A DNA stretch of 64,000 nucleotides, taken from Pontibacter kalidii. Lineage in GTDB: Bacteria; Bacteroidota; Bacteroidia; Cytophagales; Hymenobacteraceae. The stretch spans positions 4,354,501-4,418,500 of the forward strand of contig NZ_CP111079.1 of NCBI RefSeq assembly GCF_026278245.1, given 5' to 3'. The notes beneath the pieces are model-generated. The model saw only the letters and a list, made by a program, of their open reading frames with translations. It ran no database searches and was not told the DNA's origin. Shown in pieces: positions 52,262-61,781 of this stretch; positions within the stretch are counted from its first letter, which is position 1; every line of letters begins with the position of its first letter. Made by a program: the position numbers and the translations under genes.

Positions 52262-52903
52262 CTAGCCTTTCACGCAGCGGAACGTGAGGTTGATGCGAGG
52301 TTGTACGGCTTTGGCCGTTTTAGGGACGTGGTGGAGCCAACGGTGCTGCGTAGGCCCCTGCATAAGCAGCAAACTGCCGTGAGAAAGTATAAGCGGAACG
52401 GGCTTTAGGTCTTTGCGGGTGCGGTGCCTGAAGGCGAAGCGGCGCTCGCCGCCAAAACTCAGACTGGCGATACTTGGTTGCTGCCCTAACTCCGGCTCGT
52501 TGTCTGCGTGCCAGCCCATACTATCCTGGCCGGTGCGGTAGAGGTTGAGCAACACACTATTATACTTCTGGCCACAGGCCTGCTCCACCTTTCCGCGTAG
52601 TTCCTGCAGCACCGGCAGCCACGGCTGCGGCTTGTTTTGCAGCCCCGAGTAAGTGTAAGCCTTATCGCCATACCAGGCCGTGAGGCGGGGCATGGGCAGC
52701 TGGCGGCCGAACATTTTTATACTTTCCTGCTGCCAGTTTACTTCCTGCAGCAGGCGCTCAAAGTATACATCGTTTTCCGGGGCAGGTATAAAAGCCGCGG
52801 TAAAGTATACTTCGGCATCGGGAAGGGGCAGCTGTTGCCATTGCTCGTTGCTATAGTTCATACATACAGTATAAAGTTCGGTGCTTGCTTTAAAAGATTT
52901 CAT
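52262..52903 (-). CDS. AlkB-like 2-oxoglutarate/Fe(II) dioxygenase
   Basis: An oxidative demethylase of alkylated nucleobases by family, 213 residues. The iron ligands His-X-Asp are in SMGWHADNEPELG, the distal His is in QHRWLHHVPKT, and the Arg pair for 2-oxoglutarate is in PRINLTFRCVKG. FGRQLPMPRLTAWYGD and NSVLLNLYRTGQDSMGW are typical of the AlkB/ALKBH2-like branch. The ATG at 52903 overlaps the last 14 bases of the upstream antiporter, which would couple translation. An internal ATG at 52861 is an alternative. Confidence 0.9.
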   Translation of the reverse strand: MKSFKASTELYTVCMNYSNEQWQQLPLPDAEVYFTAAFIPAPENDVYFERLLQEVNWQQESIKMFGRQLPMPRLTAWYGDKAYTYSGLQNKPQPWLPVLQELRGKVEQACGQKYNSVLLNLYRTGQDSMGWHADNEPELGQQPSIASLSFGGERRFAFRHRTRKDLKPVPLILSHGSLLLMQGPTQHRWLHHVPKTAKAVQPRINLTFRCVKG

Positions 52904-54167
52904 CGGGGGTTTGGTCGGAATCCAGCACCGGGCGGCCGCTCTTTTTGCGCTCCCGGTCCAGCATCTGGATGGCTTTTGTGGCTGTTAAACCGTGTAATAC
53001 AATCGACACCATAACGATAAATGCTACGATCGACCACAGCTCGTTAGCCTCGGGCAAATCTACTTTATTCAATGCAAAGGAAAGGTAAAAGAAGGAGCCG
53101 ATACCCCGAATGCCAAAAAAGCTCACGGCAAGCCTCTCTTTTGTTGTGGAGAGAGTGCCCAGCATACTCGGGAAAGCAGTGGCGGGCCTGATAACGAACA
53201 GCAGGGCAAGCCCGATAAGTGCTCCCTTCCAGGTGAGGTAGTCGAGGATGCCGGTTACAAGGCTTCCCCCAAACAGGATTAACAGGACCACCATGATGAT
53301 GCGTTCGACCTGATTTACAAAATCATGCATCTGCTGGTGGTACTCATGCTCTTCCTCTATGCTGCTCATGGTAAGGGCCGCCGCAAAAACGGCGATAAAG
53401 CCATACCCGTGCAGCATTTCCGTAATGCCGTAGGTAACCAATGTGGCGGAGAGGGCAAGGAAGCCGTGCTGTGCCCTCGGGAAATTTGTCTTTTCAGGCA
53501 TCCTAAAGATCAGGTAAGCCAGCCCACGCCCGATCAGGTAGCCGGTGCCTGCCCCCACTACCACCCGGTAGAGGAGGTCGCGCAGCAGCCAGTCGGTAAA
53601 CCAGCCGCCGCCTTCCTGTGCCGCGAGGGCCAGCACCACTGCCAGCCAGGTGAAGGGAAACGCAGAGCCGTCGTTTAGGCCGGCTTCTGCCGTTAGCGAG
53701 AACCGTACCACATCCTCCTCCGGGTCATTCGGAGGGCCCACCTGTACCTGTTCTGCCAGCACAGGGTCGGTAGGCGCCAGTGCCGCACCCAGCAGTACGG
53801 CACCTGCCACCGAAAAGCCCATTATACTCCAGCCCAGCAGGGCTATGGCGGCAATGCACAGCAACATCGTAATACTTACCAGGCGCAATGGAATCCGCCA
53901 CCGCTTTAAGCCAAACTTCCGCCGGATTTTAAGCCCGGTTCCCATCAGCGAAATAATGACGCTAAGCTCAGTGAGCCGCACCACATGGTCTTCCCGCCAG
54001 AGCGGATCGGGGGTAGGCAAGCCCAGTGGCAGCAGGTACAGCAGCACCCCCAGGAGCAGAAACACGACCGGGTAGGAGATAAACGTTTTCTCCAGAATCG
54101 TCGGAATCCAGGTCATAGCAAGAGCTGCCACCCCAATTACTGTCATGGCCACTATGTAATCATCCAT
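52890..54167 (-). CDS. CPA1-type Na+/H+ antiporter
   Basis: A 425-residue sodium/proton exchanger with about twelve membrane helices. The family ion-binding region is GAALAPTDPVLAEQVQ, then EAGLNDGSAFPFTWLAV, carrying the Asn-Asp pair typical of electroneutral NhaP-like CPA1 proteins. The C-terminal tail is short and charged, with no regulatory domain. It overlaps the AlkB-like gene at its 3' end. It begins a block of several ion transporters that continues to 61781. Confidence 0.92.
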   Translation of the reverse strand: MDDYIVAMTVIGVAALAMTWIPTILEKTFISYPVVFLLLGVLLYLLPLGLPTPDPLWREDHVVRLTELSVIISLMGTGLKIRRKFGLKRWRIPLRLVSITMLLCIAAIALLGWSIMGFSVAGAVLLGAALAPTDPVLAEQVQVGPPNDPEEDVVRFSLTAEAGLNDGSAFPFTWLAVVLALAAQEGGGWFTDWLLRDLLYRVVVGAGTGYLIGRGLAYLIFRMPEKTNFPRAQHGFLALSATLVTYGITEMLHGYGFIAVFAAALTMSSIEEEHEYHQQMHDFVNQVERIIMVVLLILFGGSLVTGILDYLTWKGALIGLALLFVIRPATAFPSMLGTLSTTKERLAVSFFGIRGIGSFFYLSFALNKVDLPEANELWSIVAFIVMVSIVLHGLTATKAIQMLDRERKKSGRPVLDSDQTPDEIF

Positions 54168-54291
54168 AAGAAATGGTATCTTTTAAGGCTGTGCCCGTCC
54201 TCTGGTACAGTAGTTTGCCTGCTGAGGTTATCTTGTTTCAGCCTAAAGTATAAGTTGCAGCGGTATTTGATTCTGCCGTAAAATTTGTATT

Positions 54292-55719
54292 TTGAAATCT
54301 AAACTATATCCTTTGGAAGCATTAGAAGAATTTTTAGTAGCGTTTAGCGATGCTGCATGGGGAATGCCGCTGCTTATCCTGCTAATGGGTGGCGGGTTTT
54401 ATTTTATGATTTATTCCGGCTTCCTGCCGTTCCGCTACTTGGGCCATGCCGTTAACGTGATCCGGGGCAAATACGATGACCCGAACGATCCAGGCGACAT
54501 CAGCCATTTCGAGGCCCTTTCGAGTGCGCTGGCAGCCACGGTGGGCATGGGTAACATCAGCGGTGTGGCCGTGGCCATCGCCATTGGCGGCCCCGGTGTA
54601 TTGTTCTGGATGTGGGTGAGCGCCTTTGTGGGCATGGCTACTAAGTTCTTTACCTGCTCTTTGTCTATCATGTACCGTGGCCGCGACAGCTACGGGCATA
54701 TAGAGGGCGGCCCGATGTATGTGGTGCTCCATGGGCTAGGGCGCAAGTGGAAGCCGCTGGCTGTGTTCTTTTCCGTTGCCGGCCTGTTTGGCACGCTCCC
54801 TGTCTTCACCAGCAATCAGCTGACGCAGGTTATCCGCGAGGTAGTATTAATACCCAATGGCATTGCCACTACCAACACCTTTGCCTGGAACCTGGGTATA
54901 GGCGTGGCGCTGGTGATCATCACCTCGCTGGTGATTTTTGGAGGTATAAAGCGTATTGGCCATGTGGCCGGCAAAATGGTGCCTAGTATGGTGGTGTTGT
55001 ACATGCTGGCAGTGCTTTATATCATGGCCATGAACTATGCCAGTATACCTGGCGCTTTCGGGTTGATATTTGAAGATGCGTTTACGGCTAACTCCGTGTT
55101 GGGAGGGGCGGTTGGAGCCATTATTATTGCCGGGGCGCGGCGAGCCTCTTTCTCTAACGAAGCGGGCATCGGCACAGCCGACATGATGCACGGCGCCGCC
55201 AAAACCGATGAGCCTATTCGGGAGGGGCTGGTTGCCATGCTGGGGCCGCTCATCGATACCATTGTGGTCTGTACCCTAACCGGCCTTGCCATTATCGTTA
55301 CAGGCACGTGGCAGGACCCTGATAAAAACGGCGTGGGCATAACAGTGCACGCCTTCGACACTGCCATGCCCACCGTTGGCTCGTACGTGTTAGTAGTGTG
55401 TGTGCTGATATTCGCGTTCACCTCGCTGTTCTCCTACTCCTACTATGGCACCAAGTGTTTCAGCTTTCTTTTCGGAGCAAAGTATAAGCACTATTACAAT
55501 TACTTCTACGTAATCACCATCATTTTCGGGGCTACAGCCTCCATCACGGCTGTACTGGCGCTGATCGACGGGATGTACGCCATGATGGCTATCCCGACCA
55601 TGACTTCAGGCTTGTTGCTGTCGCCCAGGGTAATGGCCGCTGCCAAAGATTACTTTAAAAGGATGCGTGAGTTCAGGGAAGAGGCAAAATTGAAGGAGGT
55701 CAGGGAGGTAAAGAGTTAG
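54292..55719 (+). CDS. Alanine/glycine:cation symporter (AGCS)
   Basis: A sodium- or proton-coupled alanine/glycine importer, 475 residues. Family segments: SALAATVGMGNISGVAVAI, TKFFTCSLSIMYRGR, IEGGPMYVV, and RRASFSNEAGIGTADMMHG. About ten membrane helices. The start is a TTG at 54292; no ATG precedes the conserved N-terminal LEALEEFLVAFSDAAWG. The box TATTTTG just upstream lies so close that the mRNA may be nearly leaderless. Divergent from the CPA1 antiporter gene. Confidence 0.92.
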   Translation: MKSKLYPLEALEEFLVAFSDAAWGMPLLILLMGGGFYFMIYSGFLPFRYLGHAVNVIRGKYDDPNDPGDISHFEALSSALAATVGMGNISGVAVAIAIGGPGVLFWMWVSAFVGMATKFFTCSLSIMYRGRDSYGHIEGGPMYVVLHGLGRKWKPLAVFFSVAGLFGTLPVFTSNQLTQVIREVVLIPNGIATTNTFAWNLGIGVALVIITSLVIFGGIKRIGHVAGKMVPSMVVLYMLAVLYIMAMNYASIPGAFGLIFEDAFTANSVLGGAVGAIIIAGARRASFSNEAGIGTADMMHGAAKTDEPIREGLVAMLGPLIDTIVVCTLTGLAIIVTGTWQDPDKNGVGITVHAFDTAMPTVGSYVLVVCVLIFAFTSLFSYSYYGTKCFSFLFGAKYKHYYNYFYVITIIFGATASITAVLALIDGMYAMMAIPTMTSGLLLSPRVMAAAKDYFKRMREFREEAKLKEVREVKS

Positions 55720-56018
55720 AGAGCCTGGCTGCTTTAGGCGGAGTATATTTCCATGTCCGGTTGATAGTATACAAGCTTCAGGCACAGGCCAGAGCTATTC
55801 CCAAAGTATAGTATTATCTACATTTAAATTGGTTGTGCGTACCCAAGTGCCCTCGCTCGCCTCTGGCGAGCGCGCGTCATCGGTGGCGTCCCGCCATCTG
55901 CGCTCCGAGGCACAAACGAATACGGCCAGCCTTCGCCAGACAGCACACGCGCCGGAGGCGAGCGGAGGCCATTTTACGTATTTGTGATTGGGCAATAGTA
56001 TACATCTCTTGCCACACC
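55720..56018. other. Gap with inverted repeat
   Basis: No supported gene. CCTCGCTCGCCTCTGGCG (55851-55868) and CGCCGGAGGCGAGCGGAGG (55950-55968) form a large inverted repeat with few mismatches. A short GTTAGAGA tract lies right after the symporter stop. Confidence 0.55.
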
Positions 56019-56966
56019 TTACCTCCGTCTTTTCTCTGGCGCCTCCACTTGCTGGGCCTCCGCTTCGTCTTGCTGGCTTTCCATGGTGCTGTAAAAACGG
56101 GTGGTAGGGTAGGCGAACCGGATGTCAGGGGTACTCAGGAACTGTGTCAGCACTTCTTCCCAGATGCTGTTCTCACTCTCGCGGCGCGCATTCAGACCGC
56201 ACAGGTAGCGGGCGGTAAGCTGAATCCCGTTCTCGCGCACTTTGGTGAATACCCTTGGGGCAAAGCTTTTATAGAAGATAAGATGCTGCTGCGCCTCGGC
56301 CCTAACCAGGTTCTCTGCAGCCTCACTTAGCTTCTCGCAGTTTCTGCTGGCTATTTCCTCCAGTATAGTCTTGGCTTTCTGCCAATTGCTCTCAAAGGTG
56401 ATGCGCAGCTGCACCTCATGCCATATAAAAGGAAAGCCGTAGTTGTAGTTGGTCTGCGGCTGCGTGAATACCTGGCCGTTGGGCACATGCACCACACGAC
56501 CGGTGGCCTGCTCTGAGTCTACCCACTCGCCCAGTTCATTCAGCGTGAACTGGAAGAAGGCAATATCGATCACATCACCGGTGTACGGGCCGATCTTGAT
56601 CCGGTCGCCTACCTTGAAGGGACGTTTCCAGATGAGGAACACCCAGCCCATGATGTTGAGGATGGGGTCGCGGAGCACCACCACCAGGCCTACCGAGAAG
56701 ATACCCAGGAACGTGGTGATAGAGCTGAACCCGTCGAACCAGATGTTGGCCAGAAAGATGATCCCCAGCCCCGTTACCACGTAGTTGGTCGTTTTCCTCC
56801 ACTGATATAATTTGCGGGAGTCGGTCTGCTGCCGCGACGCCAGCCGCAGCAGCAGCCTGCTTATGATCCATAGTCCCAGCAAAGCCAGCAGCGACATGAA
56901 AATGTTCTCCTGTATCTCAGCAGACAGGTTCAGGTTTTCCTCAATCCAGTGCTCAACTTTTCGCAT
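56019..56966 (-). CDS. MscS-family mechanosensitive channel
   Basis: A 315-residue MscS-like channel. Membrane helices lie near residues 24-41 and 62-80, then the pore helix FLGIFSVGLVVVLRDPILNI. The beta domain begins at KRPFKVGDRIKIGPYTGDVI and holds VHVPNGQVFTQPQTNY. The C-terminal cytoplasmic cage is shortened and ends in a Gln/Glu/Ala-rich tail with RRR. It differs in pore and length from the channel at 1-1138. It lies in the ion-transport block with no overlap to its neighbours. Confidence 0.9.
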   Translation of the reverse strand: MRKVEHWIEENLNLSAEIQENIFMSLLALLGLWIISRLLLRLASRQQTDSRKLYQWRKTTNYVVTGLGIIFLANIWFDGFSSITTFLGIFSVGLVVVLRDPILNIMGWVFLIWKRPFKVGDRIKIGPYTGDVIDIAFFQFTLNELGEWVDSEQATGRVVHVPNGQVFTQPQTNYNYGFPFIWHEVQLRITFESNWQKAKTILEEIASRNCEKLSEAAENLVRAEAQQHLIFYKSFAPRVFTKVRENGIQLTARYLCGLNARRESENSIWEEVLTQFLSTPDIRFAYPTTRFYSTMESQQDEAEAQQVEAPEKRRR

Positions 56967-57034
56967 GCAGCTTCAACTTTAAAGCAATATCGTTAATATG
57001 GCAGCTTTAGGCAAACGGGCTTTCAGCAGCAGTG

Positions 57035-59287
57035 TTATACTTGGGTTGCCTCTTGTTTGGCGCCCTCCAACTGTTTTATACGCCACGGGCTACCCACAAT
57101 CCACAGGATGTCGCCCTCCTCCAGCACCAGTTCCGAGTCTGGGTTCAGCATGCGCTCCCCGTTCTTTTCTATCCCCACAATAAGGCCTTTCGTTCTCTCC
57201 CGCACGCCAGACTGGCGCACAGTTTTGTGAAGCAACGTAGAGTCCGCCGACACGACCAGCATTTGAAGCTCGATGTCTTCTTTCCCGGCCTCGCCATTTG
57301 GGGCGGTCGTCCCCGTCTCTGTTTCGATAAACTGCTTAAAGGCCCCGATCTGCTCATCCGTCCCAAAGATATAGATCCTATCGCCGGGGAAGATCCTTTC
57401 GTGCCGGGTGGGCGCCATGATCGTGCGGTCGCCGCGCTCTATCACAGCCACGTTGACACCATAAAGCTCCCTTATTTGCAGCTCAAGCATACTTTTGCCC
57501 ACCACCACAGACTCCGGCGACACATCAAAGCTGGTGAGGTGGGCGTCCCAGGGCACCAGCGTGTGGCTCATTTTGCTGGCGGCACTGATCTCCCGGGCAT
57601 TCAGGTTAGACATGAAGCGGTCCTCTATCCTGATGTAGAAATCCTGTATCTTTTTGGAGAAAATGACCAGTAGGCCAATGATAAACAAACCAACGATAAT
57701 GGCCACCTGCACCGATAGTACCCGGTTTAACAGGAAGCCGATAAAAAGTATGGCGATGCCTATTCTGGTAAACTCCATCACAATGATAAGGCTACGGTAA
57801 TTTTTATTGGCCCAGATACGCCCCTGCGCCTCTTTCTGCGGATGATGCACGGCCAGCGCCCAAAGGAACGGTGCCATGAAAAGCAGGGTAATGGCCGTTG
57901 TTACAATGCCGCCCCACGCGCCGTTAATCACACTTTCGGTAATGAATGGGTACAGAAACTCACCGGCCAGCAGCACTATGGCAATCAGGATGACAGAGTA
58001 AACCACCAGGTTGATGCCGTATGACCGGAGCACCAGCTTCCAGTCACTGGTCGTGCTGATGGTCTGGGCACCGGAGCTGTACTCGTTCAACGAAGAAATC
58101 CACCTGGAGGGCAGCATACGCTCCACCGACCTGTAGAGCGGCTCCGACAGCTTGATCATGTATGGCGTCGTGAACGTGGTGATGGCCGAAACGGCCACTG
58201 CTACAGGGTATAGGAAGTCGCTGGTCACGTTCAGGGTAAGGCCCAGGGTGGCGATGATGAAGGAGAACTCCCCGATCTGCGACACGCTCATACCTGACTG
58301 AATGGATGTCTTGAGCCCCTGCCCCGCTATGAGGCCGCCCGCCGTGATACTTACCATTTTGCCGACAAGTGTTACCACGGTGATAAGTGCGATGGGACCG
58401 GCATACTCCACAATCATGGCTGGGTTGATCAGGATGCCTACCGACACGAAGAAGATAGCGCCGAAAAGGTCTTTAACGGAGGTGACAAGGTGCTCAATCT
58501 TCTCGGCCTTGGTCGTCTCAGCCAGGATAGAGCCCATGATGAACGCGCCCAGCGCCGGCGAGAAGCCTACTTGCGCCGCCAGTATCACCATCAGGAAACA
58601 AAGGGCGATGGAGACGATCAGAAGCGTCTCGTCGTTCATGAGCTTACTTGCCTTCTTGAGCAAAGTAGGTATCAGGAATATACCTGCCAGGAACCACACC
58701 ACCAGGAAGAAGGCCAGCTTGAGCACGGCCGAGAGCATTTCGGCGCCGGCAAACTGCTGGCTCACGGCTAGGGTGGAGAGCAGCACCATCAGGAGTATGG
58801 CCACGAGGTCTTCCACGATCAGCACCCCGAACACCAGCCCGGCGAAGCGGTGGGACTTCACGCCCAGTTCCTCAAAGGCCCGGATAATGATGGTGGTGGA
58901 GGAGATGGACAGGATACCGCCCAGAAAAACACTGTCCATCGTGGACCAGCCCAGGAGCTTGCCCGTGAGGTAGCCCAACAGCAGCATAACCACGACCTCG
59001 AGGCCCGCCATGATGGAGGACGCGCCACCTACTTTCACCAGCTTCTTAAAACTGAACTCCAGCCCCAGGCTGAAAAGCAGGAAGATAACGCCTATTTCGG
59101 CCCATACATTGATGTTTTCTATCTCAACGATTGTCGGGAACAGGTTAATGTGCGGGCCTACCAGCAAGCCCGCGATAATGTAGCCCAGTACCAGGGGTTG
59201 CTTCAGCTTCTTGAAAAGAAGTGTCATGATGCCAGCTGCACCAAGAATCAGCCCGAGGTCCATGACCAGATTGGGGAGGTGTGTCAT
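57035..59287 (-). CDS. CPA2 cation/proton antiporter with two TrkA-C domains
   Basis: A 750-residue KefB-like exchanger. Residues 1-380 form the antiporter membrane domain: YIIAGLLVGPHINLFPTI, EIGVIFLLFSLGLEFSFKKL, SISSTTIIIRAFEELGVKS and SQIGEFSFIIATLGL. Residues 420-560 are a further hydrophobic part with six or so helices. The C-terminus holds two RCK_C/TrkA-C-like domains: SFDVSPESVVVGKSMLELQI...GDRIYIFG and QMLVVSADSTLLHKTVRQ...GDILWIVG. These would bind a nucleotide or ion and gate transport. No TrkA-N domain is seen. Its stop lies within AAGTATAA on the coding strand (57035-57042). Confidence 0.93.
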   Translation of the reverse strand: MTHLPNLVMDLGLILGAAGIMTLLFKKLKQPLVLGYIIAGLLVGPHINLFPTIVEIENINVWAEIGVIFLLFSLGLEFSFKKLVKVGGASSIMAGLEVVVMLLLGYLTGKLLGWSTMDSVFLGGILSISSTTIIIRAFEELGVKSHRFAGLVFGVLIVEDLVAILLMVLLSTLAVSQQFAGAEMLSAVLKLAFFLVVWFLAGIFLIPTLLKKASKLMNDETLLIVSIALCFLMVILAAQVGFSPALGAFIMGSILAETTKAEKIEHLVTSVKDLFGAIFFVSVGILINPAMIVEYAGPIALITVVTLVGKMVSITAGGLIAGQGLKTSIQSGMSVSQIGEFSFIIATLGLTLNVTSDFLYPVAVAVSAITTFTTPYMIKLSEPLYRSVERMLPSRWISSLNEYSSGAQTISTTSDWKLVLRSYGINLVVYSVILIAIVLLAGEFLYPFITESVINGAWGGIVTTAITLLFMAPFLWALAVHHPQKEAQGRIWANKNYRSLIIVMEFTRIGIAILFIGFLLNRVLSVQVAIIVGLFIIGLLVIFSKKIQDFYIRIEDRFMSNLNAREISAASKMSHTLVPWDAHLTSFDVSPESVVVGKSMLELQIRELYGVNVAVIERGDRTIMAPTRHERIFPGDRIYIFGTDEQIGAFKQFIETETGTTAPNGEAGKEDIELQMLVVSADSTLLHKTVRQSGVRERTKGLIVGIEKNGERMLNPDSELVLEEGDILWIVGSPWRIKQLEGAKQEATQV

Positions 59288-59860
59288 ATGAAATAAATAT
59301 CTTTCTTAAGAAATGGATTAAAGTATACTGCAACAGCAAGTATGGAGCGTGCACCTAATACAAGCATGTACACTGTGTAACGTAGTTAAATACCTGCCCG
59401 GAACTTCTGAAAGCTCGAAAGCATACGTGCGTTTACTGAGTTTTAGCGGTTGTGCATATGCCTCATAGCACCTCCTGTTGATTTTCCGGGTAACTCTCCA
59501 CGCCTTCTGTAACAGCAGAAAGCAAGAGAGGCAGGTGTAGCAGCATGCCTCACGAAAACCCAGCCTTTCTTGCCTCTGCACCACAAAAGGCCCCATTTGG
59601 GGAGAATACCTCTAATATAAACGCTGGTAAAGAAAGGTTGAAAAGTTTTTCGCAGAATTAGCCGTAAACCTACCCTCGTTTCTGGCTGGTGGAGCCACCC
59701 TCTTTCAGCGCCTCCGGGAGAGGGGCCTTCAACGGATTGGCAGAAATAATGCTAACGCATGCTACCCTAAAACCAGCTCTGGCGGATATCACGATGAAAA
59801 AGATATCCCGAAGCGGGTAAGTGCCCTTCTGTTTGTAAAGCTGCTCAAACGTATCATGCT
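59288..59860. other. Non-coding gap
   Basis: About 570 bases between minus-strand genes. A Cys-rich 92-codon open frame (59318-59596, minus) has no recognisable motif or good start context and is not accepted. CTCCCCAAATGGGG near 59590 forms a small hairpin. No other structure noticed. Confidence 0.5.
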
Positions 59861-60250
59861 CTAAGGGGCGTTGGGTAATATTGTAATTGGGAGGGTTTGC
59901 GCCAGCAACTCAGCTCCGGCCGAATGTGGCGCACATGCTGCCAGAAGTTTGTTGGCGGGGGGAGCAAGGGTGAAAAGCCACGGCAAGCATCGGATGGAAT
60001 GTTGCGGGCTCAGCACGATAGGAGGCGCCATTCTGGCATCCTGAAGTACCTGTACGGCCTGTTGCTCTACAGCGGCATTGTCTGGCTCGCCAGCTGCCTG
60101 AAGCAAACCAGGGGCTACCTTTGATATGGCCCCTTTCACAAGGAAGCTGTACACCGCTTGCTCGTGGCCGGGCAAGGTAATGGCCCAAAGCAGCATCACC
60201 CACATAAGGAGATACCTAAAAAAGTGCTTTATGAAATCGCTTTGAGACAT
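59861..60250 (-). CDS. Small secreted or membrane protein of unknown function
   Basis: A 129-residue protein with an N-terminal hydrophobic segment (FRYLLMWVMLLWAITLPG) that is a signal peptide or anchor. The rest is a mixed Ala/Pro/Leu-rich region with two Cys-containing segments (SIRCLPWLFTLAPP, LLAACAPHSAGAELL). No family recognised. I accept it because a consensus -7 box (TACTTTTG, 60258-60265 minus) lies seven bases upstream of the ATG, giving a nearly leaderless mRNA, and the start has the usual membrane leader. It lies between two cation antiporter genes. Confidence 0.5.
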   Translation of the reverse strand: MSQSDFIKHFFRYLLMWVMLLWAITLPGHEQAVYSFLVKGAISKVAPGLLQAAGEPDNAAVEQQAVQVLQDARMAPPIVLSPQHSIRCLPWLFTLAPPANKLLAACAPHSAGAELLAQTLPITILPNAP

Positions 60251-60257
60251 TTAGCTA

Positions 60258-60265
60258 CAAAAGTA
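60258..60265 (-). promoter_or_regulatory. -7 box of the small protein at 59861-60250
   Basis: Minus-strand TACTTTTG matches TAnnTTTG. It is followed by TAGCTAA and the ATG, so the leader is no more than a few bases. Confidence 0.55.
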
Positions 60266-60311
60266 ACGCTTTTGGCTTAGAAGTAGGTTGCTGCTGCCAA
60301 CAAGGCCCGCG

Positions 60312-61781
60312 TTACTCCACTTCATACCCCAGCAGTTTGTTTACTCTCGTGAGCTCGTCGTCGCGGTCTGTCATCACAAACAAGACATCATTTGTCTCAA
60401 GGGTGGTGGCGCCATTAGGCGTCAAGAACTTCCCATTCCTGTTGATAAGGACAATCAACGCCCCCTTTGGAAAGTGCAGGTCGACGAGGTTTTTTCCAAC
60501 GGCCGGGCTTCTGTCGGGTACCTGGATTTCTGTGAGTTCGTTTTTGATATCGTACTCCATCTCCAGGTCGAACTGGTACTTCTTTTGCCTTTTGTCCTGC
60601 TGGCTCAGCTTCAGCCACCTGGCCACAACAGAAAGGGTGGTTCCTTGCAGCAGCACAGAGGTGATCACGATAAAGAACACGATATTGAAAATCATGCCCG
60701 ACTTCTCCACACCGGCAAGCAGGGGATAGGTGGCGAATACAATCGGCACGGCGCCGCGCAACCCTACCCAGGAGACGTAGAGTTTGTCCCGGATGGAGTT
60801 TCGGAAGAAAGCCATGCTCAGGAACACGCTCACCGGCCGCGCCACAAGGATTAGGAATATCGATATCAGCAGGCCAGTGCCTATCAGAGGCACCATGTGC
60901 GACGGGAACACCAATAGCCCCAGCGTAAGGAACATCAGGATCTGCATGAGCCAGGCTATGCCATCGTAGAACTTGGTAAGGCTGCGCTTATGGATGAAGT
61001 TCCGGTTCCCGAGTATCACGCCCGCTATATACACGGCCAAAAAACCGTTACCATTGATAACATTCGTAAAGGCAAAGGTAAAGATAATCATTGCCATGGT
61101 GAGGGCAGGATATAGCCCTTCCTGCTCCAGCTTGATGCGGTTGATTATCCAGGCCATGGCCCTGCCCATTGCCACGCCTGCCATGGCACCAATGCTCATC
61201 TGCATGAAAAACATGGGGATAAGCCGCCAGATGCTGGCCTCCTCATTCATGATCAGGAAGGTGAAGCTAACGGTCAGAAAGTACGCCATCGGGTCGTTAC
61301 TGCCCGACTCCAGCTCCAGTGTAGGCCGAAGGTTGTGCTTAAGGCCAATATTTTTGGAACGAAGGATAGAGAACACCGCCGCCGCATCTGTAGACGACAC
61401 AATAGAACCCAGCAGCATGCTCTCCAGCAACGTGAAATCAGTGACGTAGTAGACAAAGCCCCCCAGTAACATGGCCGTTACGAGGACCCCCACTGTGGCC
61501 AGACCAACCCCACGCCAGAGTACGGGCCTGATGCTCTCCCAGCGGGTGTCCAGGCCGCCGGAGAAAAGTATAAACGTAAGCGCCACGGTGCCCAGCGACT
61601 GTGCCGACTGCGGGTCGTTGAAATGTATCTTTCCCAGCCCTTCAGACCCGGCCAGCATCCCTACGCCCAGGAATAGTAATAAAGCAGGAATACCAAACCG
61701 TCCTAAGCTCTTGGTGATCAATATGCTCAGGAATAGCAGGATTGATGAAACAAGAAGTATGTCTTCAAAAGTGACGTTCAT
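60312..61781 (-). CDS. NhaP2/CvrA-type potassium/proton antiporter
   Basis: A 489-residue CPA1-type exchanger. Membrane domain: FGIPALLLFLGVGMLAGSEG, LFSGGLDTRWESIRPVLWRG, SIVSSTDAAAVFSILRSKN and LELESGSNDPMAYFLTVSF (the Asn-Asp motif), with SWVGLRGAVPIVFATYPLL later. The C-terminal TrkA-C-like domain (IQVPDRSPAVGKNLVDLHFP...NDVLFVMTDRDDELTRV) is as in NhaP2/CvrA. Likely K+/H+ exchange, controlling cell volume at low or high osmolarity. It follows the small protein gene on the same strand, 61 bp away. Confidence 0.92.
   Translation of the reverse strand: MNVTFEDILLVSSILLFLSILITKSLGRFGIPALLLFLGVGMLAGSEGLGKIHFNDPQSAQSLGTVALTFILFSGGLDTRWESIRPVLWRGVGLATVGVLVTAMLLGGFVYYVTDFTLLESMLLGSIVSSTDAAAVFSILRSKNIGLKHNLRPTLELESGSNDPMAYFLTVSFTFLIMNEEASIWRLIPMFFMQMSIGAMAGVAMGRAMAWIINRIKLEQEGLYPALTMAMIIFTFAFTNVINGNGFLAVYIAGVILGNRNFIHKRSLTKFYDGIAWLMQILMFLTLGLLVFPSHMVPLIGTGLLISIFLILVARPVSVFLSMAFFRNSIRDKLYVSWVGLRGAVPIVFATYPLLAGVEKSGMIFNIVFFIVITSVLLQGTTLSVVARWLKLSQQDKRQKKYQFDLEMEYDIKNELTEIQVPDRSPAVGKNLVDLHFPKGALIVLINRNGKFLTPNGATTLETNDVLFVMTDRDDELTRVNKLLGYEVE

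Noticed and set aside
55795-55995. 66-residue minus-strand frame
   Set aside because: It lies wholly within the GC-rich inverted repeat, and its sequence looks like translated repeat.
59318-59596. Cys-rich 92-residue minus-strand frame
   Set aside because: No promoter box, no signal or domain, irregular composition.
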